From: JAZKBN01 sp040388605
Lineage (GTDB): Bacteria; Bacteroidota; Bacteroidia; Cytophagales; Flexibacteraceae
Reading direction: 5' to 3'
Length of the DNA: 31,541 nucleotides
NCBI GenBank assembly: GCA_040388605.1
Contig: JAZKBN010000024.1
Location: forward strand, 1-31,541
The translations under genes were made by a program, and so were the position numbers. Shown here in pieces: positions 17,685 through 26,300 of this stretch; the first letter of the stretch is position 1; every line of letters begins with the position of its first letter. The notes beneath the pieces are model-generated. The model was not told where the DNA came from, did no database searches, and worked only from the letters and a program-made list of their open reading frames with translations.

Positions 17685-17734
17685 CTATAAAAGCAAAACC
17701 CGGTTCAGTTCTGAGCCGGGTTTTGCTTTTATAG
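17685..17734. terminator. Bidirectional terminator after hisS, 24-bp stem
   Basis: The arm 17685-17708 pairs with 17711-17734 along 24 positions with a single G-U pair. It has a GC core (ACCCGG / CCGGGT) and A/T-rich ends. It begins one base beyond the stop of the minus-strand gene at 17736, so it serves both convergent genes. Confidence 0.93.
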
Positions 17735-17735
17735 T

Positions 17736-18452
17736 TTATAACGGGCGAAGCTTATGCTTTGAAGGCAGGGCTTTTTGCCTGGGTTTAATATTTGGCGGTC
17801 TCCTGCTTATTTCTGCACCGGTGCCGCGTTTCATACGAAACTCCTTTTCAAATATATTGAGCAGCCCAACCATATTTTGAGCCTGCCACCATCTTTTCTG
17901 AAAATGCTCCGGTACGTGGTAGCAGTAAAAGCGGTATTGTTTGGTTGTGGCAACTTCAATGCAATAAGTTTCACCGTCTTTCCACGAATCGAAAAGACCG
18001 GGAATATCGTCCATGTTTGGTAATGAAGTCATTACGTACTTGTTCAGGTTTTTGGCCATTGCCGCCCAACCGGATAAGGGACTGATATCTTTCTTTACAA
18101 AATCAGTCAGCATTTCAACACTATCCTGGGTTAAGACTGTCATTTTATAACTCTTAGCCGACCACTCGCCTGCCGAACGCTGCATTACCAGCAGTTGCCT
18201 GCTTATTGACAAAGGGTCTTCATACCAAACCCGTATTTGCACAGAATCAAACCCGTTTTCAAGTGAATCGAGCTTCATTTGGCGGGCTTGGTTATGGGTA
18301 ATGCGGTAAAAATTATCAGGAACTCCGTCGGTATAAAGGGGAATTTCTTTTTTAATAATACGAGGCATTTCCACAGGAACCTGTGCAGATACCCTGAAAG
18401 CAAAAAAAACTAAAACAAGTATAAAGGTTTCTCTGAGGGGTATTTCGTGCAT
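17736..18452 (-). CDS. Secreted protein of unknown function
   Basis: The protein of 238 residues starts with a Sec signal peptide (ETFILVLVFFAFRVSAQVPVE). The mature part is mixed alpha/beta with many aromatic residues: QIRVWYEDPLSISRQLLVM, TKQYRFYCYHVPEHFQKRWWQ. It ends in a strongly basic tail (RRPPNIKPRQKALPSKHKLRPL). No catalytic motif, lipobox or sorting domain is visible, and I do not recognise the family. There is a plausible ATG at 18452, and the reading is uninterrupted. It sits alone between terminators, convergent with hisS and downstream of the same-strand GH30 gene but separated from it by a terminator. A periplasmic or secreted location is inferred from the leader only. Confidence 0.7.
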   Translation of the reverse strand: MHEIPLRETFILVLVFFAFRVSAQVPVEMPRIIKKEIPLYTDGVPDNFYRITHNQARQMKLDSLENGFDSVQIRVWYEDPLSISRQLLVMQRSAGEWSAKSYKMTVLTQDSVEMLTDFVKKDISPLSGWAAMAKNLNKYVMTSLPNMDDIPGLFDSWKDGETYCIEVATTKQYRFYCYHVPEHFQKRWWQAQNMVGLLNIFEKEFRMKRGTGAEISRRPPNIKPRQKALPSKHKLRPL

Positions 18453-18540
18453 TAAGATCGTTAATTTCCTTTAGCCGGTATTCTGATGGAAATATACAGG
18501 TTTTTAGAGCCGCAGGAACTTACGTTTGAAAAATTGTGCA

Positions 18541-18572
18541 AAAAAAAGCCCGGAAACATAAAACTTCCGGGC
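18541..18572 (-). terminator. Rho-independent terminator of the GH30 gene
   Basis: On the minus strand GCCCGGAA and TTCCGGGC (18565-18572 and 18548-18555) form an eight-base stem, followed by a run of seven or more T. It lies 69 bases after the GH30 stop codon. Confidence 0.92.
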
Positions 18573-18640
18573 AATTAAAACAATATAGTTTGAACAAACA
18601 GGTATCCAAATTAATTTGTAAAGGGATACCGATATTCTTA

Positions 18641-20134
18641 TCAGTTAATTACCAGCGTGGTCATGCTGTGGGGCAGGCTTTCGGTTTTGGCTACCTTGCC
18701 GTCTATCCAAAGCAGGTAAGGCATTTTTTCATCGCTTTGGTTTAGTACAACAACAGCTATTTTGCCATCGGCATTACGGAAAGCGGTGGTTTGAAGCTTA
18801 TCGCGGTTGCTGCTGGCACTTATGCGTTTTGCACCGGGACGAATAAATTTAGAGAAGTGCCCAATGGCATAAAATGCATTGGTGTAAATGAGCTTACCTG
18901 TTTTTGTATCGGCATGCAGCGGAGCAAAGCAGAAGTTGCCAACGTGGTTGGGTCCGCCTTTCTCATCGAGCAATACGTTCCAGTCTGTCCAGGCAGTTGT
19001 GCCGCTGTTAAAATCATTGATCATTGAGTTGGCATAACGCTCACCCAAAGACCAGTTGTTAACGCTGTCGAGGCTGAATTTTTCTTTGCAACCCTCGGTA
19101 AACACCAGGTTGATATTTGGGTAGGCTTCCTTCACTTTTCTTTCGTTCTCGAACTGCATGCCACTGCCGGTCCAGGTTTCGTACCAGTGGTAGCCAATGC
19201 CCCAAACATATTGCGCTGCCTTAGGATCGCTGAGTATGGTGTTGGCACGTTGGAAAAGCTGGTCGCGGTTATGATCCCAGCAGATTAGCTTGCGGTCTGA
19301 AAGGCCGTCGCGCTTAAGCGTGGGGCCAAGGAAGTTCTTTACAAAATCACGCTCGTCTTCCGCTGTGTACAGGCATGATTCCCAGCGCTGCTTTGCCATT
19401 GGCTCATTCTGAACGGTAAGACCCCAAACAGGTATGCCTTCCGCTTCGTAAGCTTTAATGAATTTTCCGTAGAAGTTAGCCCAGCTTTGGTAAAACTCGG
19501 GTTTCAGCTTTCCGCCCTGTAAAACGCTGTTGTTGTCTTTCATCCAGCCCGGCGGGCTCCAGGGACTTACATAGGTGGTTATTTTACCACCTGCTGCTGC
19601 TATAACCTTCTTAATAAAAGGAATGCGGAATTGCCTGTCGTGGCTTATATCGAAGGTTTTAAGGTCTTTATCGTTTTCGGCAACGTATGAGTAGCTGCCG
19701 CTGCTAAAATCGCAGCTTTGTATATGGGTACGGGCAAATGAGTAACCAATACCATCGGTTTTATCATAGTAGGCTTTCAGAAACTCTGCCTGCACAGCTT
19801 CAGGAAGCTTTGCGAATGTTTCTGCTGAAGCGTCGGTTAATGCCCCGCCTATTCCTATGAAAGACTGGAATGTATTTTTAGGGTCAACAAAAATGCAAAC
19901 CTCAGATTCTGAAGGTTGCCCGAAATCTGAAAACGATAAAGTGCCGGTTTTTGCAAGCCGGTTATCGGTTCCTTTGGCTGTGGTGTAAATGTTTACCGTT
20001 TTCCCGGAAACTGTCCATGCCGCTTTAGCAGCAGGTACTGCCACAGCCTTAGCCGATGCAGGTTTAGATTTTTGTGCCTGCATGGGCAGGCTAATTAAAG
20101 CGCAGGCCGACAACAGTAAAGTGAGTTTTTTCAT
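18641..20134 (-). CDS. Secreted glycoside hydrolase family 30 (glucosylceramidase-like)
   Basis: The 497-residue protein has a Sec signal peptide (MKKLTLLLSACALISLPMQAQ) and an Ala/Lys-rich linker. A GH30 TIM barrel with side beta domain follows. The barrel shows GIGGALTDASAETF near 94-107, TYVSPWSPPGWMKDN near 187-201, the acid/base Glu244 in TVQNEP and the nucleophile Glu347 in VFTEGC. The C-terminal beta sandwich closes with KIAVVVLNQSDE and SMTTLVIN. These features fit the GH30_1/GH30_3 branches that hydrolyse beta-glucosidic bonds (glucosylceramide-type or beta-1,6-glucan). The lack of a sorting domain points to the periplasm or cell surface rather than T9SS export. It has its own terminator and no SusC/SusD partner in the window. 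Confidence 0.92.
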   Translation of the reverse strand: MKKLTLLLSACALISLPMQAQKSKPASAKAVAVPAAKAAWTVSGKTVNIYTTAKGTDNRLAKTGTLSFSDFGQPSESEVCIFVDPKNTFQSFIGIGGALTDASAETFAKLPEAVQAEFLKAYYDKTDGIGYSFARTHIQSCDFSSGSYSYVAENDKDLKTFDISHDRQFRIPFIKKVIAAAGGKITTYVSPWSPPGWMKDNNSVLQGGKLKPEFYQSWANFYGKFIKAYEAEGIPVWGLTVQNEPMAKQRWESCLYTAEDERDFVKNFLGPTLKRDGLSDRKLICWDHNRDQLFQRANTILSDPKAAQYVWGIGYHWYETWTGSGMQFENERKVKEAYPNINLVFTEGCKEKFSLDSVNNWSLGERYANSMINDFNSGTTAWTDWNVLLDEKGGPNHVGNFCFAPLHADTKTGKLIYTNAFYAIGHFSKFIRPGAKRISASSNRDKLQTTAFRNADGKIAVVVLNQSDEKMPYLLWIDGKVAKTESLPHSMTTLVIN

Positions 20135-20240
20135 TGGGTATTGGTTGTATACAACGGTGTATGCAAATCAGCGCACAAGTTTACAGTATTTTTTTGTGCT
20201 AACCCTTTTAAAACAGGCCGGTATGTAATTTTTACCCTGC

Positions 20241-20283
20241 AAAAAATAAAAAAAGCAGCTGCTCCCCTTAGGAAGCAGCTGCT
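20241..20283 (-). terminator. Rho-independent terminator of the giant Ig-repeat gene
   Basis: AGCAGCTGCT occurs at 20254-20263 and again at 20274-20283. Each copy is self-complementary, and together they pair, with adjoining TCC/GGA, to a stem of about 13 base pairs. On the minus strand a T-rich tract follows (20253 down to 20241). It sits 35 bases after the stop of the 2513-residue gene. Confidence 0.9.
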
Positions 20284-20317
20284 GAGTATTTAAGATAATT
20301 TATGCGTTTCAGTGTTC

Positions 20318-23300
20318 TTATTCTTTTACCAGCCTTATGGTTTTTACGCTGCTGCTGCCTGCAACAGATAAGCTGTAAATACCTGCGGGTAATGCTTTTT
20401 CAGGAGCAACAGTAAATACTGAAACCCCGGCAGAAGAATTGAACGAACCGTTCCAAACCATGCGCCCCTGCATATCGCGTAACTCAGCAACCAAAGTTTC
20501 AGATGCATTATGAGTTACAGAAACCGTGAAGCTGCGGTTGAACGGGTTGGGATTTACACTTGCCTGCATGCCCGGCTTAACTGAGCCAAAGCTTACGCTG
20601 CGTGTTTCAGATAATGTTCGGGTACCATCGCGGTCAACCTCAATAAGCCTGTAATATACAATACCGTCAAGCTTTTCAGTATCTGTAAAATTGTAGGCAA
20701 TTCCCGAGGCAGATATACCGGCAGCCTTAAGACGACCAATTTCTGCAAAAATGCCGTTGTTCAATCTTGCGCTCCCGGTTACTGAAGGAGCAGAACGCTC
20801 AACAATGAAATGGCTGCTGTTCAGTTCGTTGGCTGTGTACCAATTAAGGTCGGCATGGCCGTCGGTGGTTGGCTTGGCATTGAAATATACCAATGTAACA
20901 GGCAATGGGTTATCCAAATCGCTGGCTGTCCACTCGCTGAAAGATGTTGTGTTTACTGTTACTGAGCGTGAGCTTGCAATGGCATCGAAGGTTGAGCCAA
21001 CAGTTGTCCATGGGTTAGCGCCTTCACGTTTCCACAGCTGCATGGTTTCAAGCTCAGTTTCAGTTTTACCGTTATCTTCGGCACTAAGCCAGCTAAAGGT
21101 AATATTTCTGCCTGAGGCAGGCTGTGTGCCCGTGATGGTAATTGTATAGGTACGGCTAATGCTGTTCTTGCCGTTATTACTTGCCGGGGTTCCGGTTTCG
21201 CGCAGAACAGTTACATCTCCCAAATCATCGGATCCTGAGAAAATACTGAACCCAATATCTGATAAATCTGAGCTGCCCGTACCTACCGCATGAGTGGTTG
21301 TTATCTTACCTAAGATGCGTGAATTATTACCTTCACCTGCCAGCGATGCGCTGCTGCCAAGGGTCAAAGTTGTTGTTCCGGTACTGAAAACACCCTGGGT
21401 AAAGGTTAAAACGTTGTTTACAGTTACAACGCCACCTGTAGAAATCTCAACACCTGATGCGTTATTTATTTCAAGGTCATAGAAGGTGCAATTACCGCTG
21501 ATTGTTTGCAGACTTAAACCTTCCAAAGAAATGCTTCCGCCGGTGGCAGTAATTGCGCCGGTGGCAGTAATATTTCCTGTTACAACCAGTGAGCCTGTAG
21601 AAATGCTTAGGCCAGCACCGGACTGAACGTTGAGGTTATGTATAGCGGGGGCAGCGGTACTTATATCAGGTTGGTTAAGGGCCGATGAGGTTATTACCAC
21701 ATCGGAATTTGCAGATGGTACAGTACCGCAGGTCCAGTTAGTACCGGTGCTCCAGTCGCTTGTAGTTCCTATCCAGGTATTGGTAGCATTAACTGAAAGC
21801 GTAGCCGGGTTTGAAATGGCATTACATGCTCCTGAAACCACGCAGCGGAACTTGAAGTTGTTTTGCGAATTCAAGGCCGATGTCAGAGATAAAGTGTTTG
21901 TATTTACACCTGACCAGGGAGCTGCATTTGTCATATTTGCCCAAGAGGCACCTGCATCAGTGCTTTGCTGCCATTGCAGGCTTAGGCCTACACCACTCGT
22001 GCTTAAACTAAACGTGGTATTGTTATCCACGCAAACCGAAGCATCAGATGGTTGAGCAGTAATGGGGTTGCTTGGGTTAATATAAAGCGTAGCAGCTGAA
22101 GTGGTGGTTGCCGGGTTGCATGCGCCGGTAACATTAGCCCTGAATTTGTAGCTGTCAAAAGCATCAGGCGGAGTGGTTAAAGTAAGCGCCGATGCTGTAA
22201 CGTTGCTGAATACGGCATCCGGAACTATATCGTTATAAGTGGTTCCGCCGTTGGTACTTAACTGCCATTGGTAGGTTAAAGAACCGCCGCCTGCCGTTAC
22301 ACTTATATTGGTGCTGCTGCCTGAGCAAATAGTGGCATCCTGTGGCTGAACTGAAATAGTCGGGCTGTAGTTAACTGTAAGCAAAGCAGGTGCAGAATAA
22401 TCTGTACACGGGCTTGCATTGGTTAAAGCTAACCTATATTGATTTTGATTGAGGCTGCTGGGTGCGGCAGTTATGGTTAACGTACCTGTAGTAATGCCGG
22501 AATAAACTGCGCTTGCGCTAACACTGTTCCAGGTTGAGCCTGCATCGGTACTTACCTGCCATTGTGAGCTTACCCCACCGGTGCCTGCTGCTGAGAACGA
22601 AGTGTTACCTCCTGAGCATAAAGTTTGGGGTGATGGGTCAGATGTGATAAACGGAGCAGAATTAACAGTTAATGTACTTATGCCGGAAGTAACCGAAGGT
22701 GTACATGTGCCTGCAATATTGCAACGGTATTTGTAGCCGGAATAGCTGATTGGCGTATTGCTGAAGTTTAACGTTGAAGCTGTTACACCGGAGAAGGGAG
22801 CGCTGTTGCTTAAATTGTTATAAGTAACCCCGGCATCGGTACTTTGCTGCCATTGGTAAGTTAAGGAGCCTCCGGTTGCTGTTACACTTATTGATGTTGG
22901 CTGATCATCACAAGCTGTAATGGCTGAAGCCGGCTGCACTGAAATAACAGGAGCAGTAACCACATCTAAAGTACAAACCGAAGAGAGAACAGAGGGACTA
23001 CAGGTGCCGCCAACGAGGCAACGGTATTGATAACCGTCGTATGGCGCTGTAACTGCTGTTATTTTCATAGCTGCAGTTGTAACGTTTGTATACTTACCGC
23101 CATTTGCAAGGTTATTCCAGTTTGATCCGTTATCGGTACTTACAGCCCACTGGTATGTTGGTGTAGTGCCGCCGGCTGTTAAAGAAATTGTAAATGTGGA
23201 AGCAAGGCAAGCCACTTTGGTACTCACCGGCTGTCCGGTAATAGTTGGAACGCTCAACATTGTTAAAGATGCCGCACTGCTGGGTAATGCGCATCCGCCT

Positions 23301-26300
23301 GTTGTTGTCAACATGCAGCGATATTTGTAATTAGAACCCCAACTTTGCTGTAAGTTAGATACAATAAGCGACGAGGTATTTGCCCCGCTCACGTAAGCGC
23401 CATTTGCTAAGTTTGGATAGGAAGTACCTCCATTTGTACTTTGCTGCCATTGATATGTTATACCCGGACCTGTTGCCGCTACATTAAACGTAACAGTTGA
23501 TGAAAGGCCGGGGCATTTATTCAGTTGGCTGCTCGGGTTAGAGGTAATAACAGCTACAGCATTAACAGTAAGGTTTACTTCATTAGAATAAACCGATGGG
23601 GTACAGGTTCCGGCAATTAAGCAACGGTACTTATCTCCTGAATATGCAGTTGATGGCGTAGTAACTTTTAAAGATGCAGTGGTAACACCCGAGAAAGGAG
23701 CTGTGTTTGTAAGGTCAGCATAATTAGCTCCGGCATCGGTGCTGCGTTGCCACTTATATGTGGCAAGGGTACCTACAGCAGTTAGTGTATAAGTAGCTGT
23801 AGCGGTATTACAAATGGTTTTGTCGGTAGGCTGCAGGGTTACACCCGGCGCAATATTGAAAGTAAGCACCATTGCATTACTTGTAAAAACACATGCTGCA
23901 GCAGTAGTAACATTACAGCGGTACCTGTTATTATTCATTGAATTTGGTGCCGCAGTAAGAGTGAGCGTATTTGTTGTTGTTGTACTATACACACCGCCGT
24001 CTGACAAAGCATTGTAGCTGGTTCCGGCATTGGTACTTTCATACCATTGGTATGTGAGCCCGGTACCTGTTGCAGTAAGAGAAATTGTTCCGTTCGCATT
24101 GGGGCATAAAACAGTTGCTGCAGGCTGAACTGTAATGCTTCCGTCTATTGTAAGTATACCCGGGTTTGATGTCACAGGCGGGGTACAGGTACCGCTCACT
24201 GTACATGCAAAATAATAGTTATCACGCGCAGCAGTCATCCCTGTGGATGTAATGGTTAAAATATTGGTTGTAACACCCGTAAAAGAGGTATTGTTAACAA
24301 GCGCTGTATAATTAGCACCGCCATCGGTGCTGTATTTCCATGCATAAATTAAACCTGAGCCGGTTGCGGTAACAGAGAAAGTACGTGCATTATTTATACA
24401 GGTGGTAACGTTTGATGGCTGCACTGTGATAGTTGGCAGGCCTCTTACAACAAGCGTTGCTCCGGTGCTTGTAACACTGCATACTCCAGGAGTGGCAGTA
24501 ACTACGCACCTGTATTGGCGGGCAACTGCAGTAACAGGCGGTACAGTAAGGTTTAATGTTGCTGTTAATGCCCCTGAATAAATACCTCCGTCAGCCAGGC
24601 TGTTAAATGTAGCACCTGCATCTGTTGATTCCTGCCATTGGTAAGTTAATCCCGGGCCGGTAGCTGTTACAGAAAATGAGGTGTTGGCGCCAAAACAAAT
24701 GGTAGAAGCTGTTGGAGCGCTTACCGTAGGTTGCTGGTAAACAGTTAAAGCTGCCGGTGAAGATGTCATGGAGGGGGTACATCCGTTTCCGCTTGTAATG
24801 GTACAGGTAAACAGGTAACCGTTTTTCGCAACGGTCATACCTGCACTTGAAACAGTCAAAGTCGGCGATGCTGAGTTTACAGCATATGTGCTGCCATTTA
24901 CCACAGTACTGTAAGACCCACCTGCATCAGTACTAACCTTCCATGTGTATACAGGTGAAGAAGTTGACCCGGCATTTACAGTAAAGCTGCCGGAAATGCC
25001 TGAGCATCTGGTAATAGCTGCAGGTTGCCCTGTAATTTCAGGGGCGACTCTGAAAGCAAGCGTTGCACCGGTACTTGTTTGGGAAGGTGTGCAGGTGCCT
25101 GATAATACGCAACGATATTTATTCCCGTTCAGCGTATTAGATGCGGCGGTTAGTGTAAGCGTAATAAGATTTACACCTGAATAAGGAGCCGAATTTGCAA
25201 GATCAGAGTAGGTAGTGCCTCCATCAGTACTAACCTGCCATTGGTATGTTCTGCCTGTGCCGCTTGCAGTAATAGCGAAGGTTGTTCCTGCATTTGGGCA
25301 AATAGTTGCATTAGCCGGGTTTGTGAGAATAACCGGAACAGCATTCATACTATAAGTTGCCGCCGATGACAATACAACACAGCCGCTTGCTGCAGTGATT
25401 TCGCAAAGGAATAAATTACCGGCACCTGAAGTTACACCTGTGAGAACAAGTGCGCTTGTTTGCGTGCCGCTGAAAATACCTGCATCAGAAAGGTATGAAT
25501 AGCTTACACCCGCATCGGTGCTTTGCTTCCATTTGTATGTAAGGCCGGTGCCTGAAGCTGTTACACTGAAACCGGTATTAGCGCCCGGGCAAACTGCGGC
25601 TGCAACCGGCTGTGCACTTATAGTAACACTTGGTAATACCGTTAGGGTAGCCGCTGCAGATGTTGCAGCAGGAGAACAGCCGCTTACCACACATTCATAC
25701 ATATAGCCATTGAGGCCCGTTGTCATACCTGCAGCAGTAATGCCAAGTGAAGCACCGGTAGGGGTGGTATAAGCCGAGCCTGCAACATTGTTATATGTTG
25801 ATCCGGCATCTGTACTTACTTTCCATTGATAAGTTAAAGCACCGCCACCGGTTGCAGCAGCAGTAAAAGAGCCCGCTACACCGGCGCACCTGTTAAGGTC
25901 TGTTGGGCTGGAAGTTATAACCGGTGAGGCATTAACTGTAAGTAATGCACTATTGCTTGGCAACGGGCTTGGGCATGTGCCCGAAACTACGCAGCGGTAC
26001 CTGTAGGTACTGTAAGCCGTTGAAGGTGTGGATATATTTAAAACAGAAGTGGTTACTGTGCTATACGGTGCGACATTTGTTAAATCAGAAAAAGAAACAC
26101 CGGCATCGGTACTTACCTGCCACTGATAGGTAAGTCCTGTTCCTGCGGCAGTAAGTGTAAAAGAGGTTGATACGTTATTACAAACTGTTTTAGCGGCAGG
26201 CTGTGTGGATATAGAAGGCGCTGACTGTACAGTTAAGGTTGCTGCGGCACTGTTTGTTACACAACCGCTTGCCACGCTCATTTCACAGAGGTATTTGTAT

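Noticed and set aside
20751..22055. Plus-strand frames of 132 and 141 codons opposite the giant gene
   Set aside because: They arise from the Thr/Ser/Val-rich codon pattern of the repeats and show no start signal or motif.
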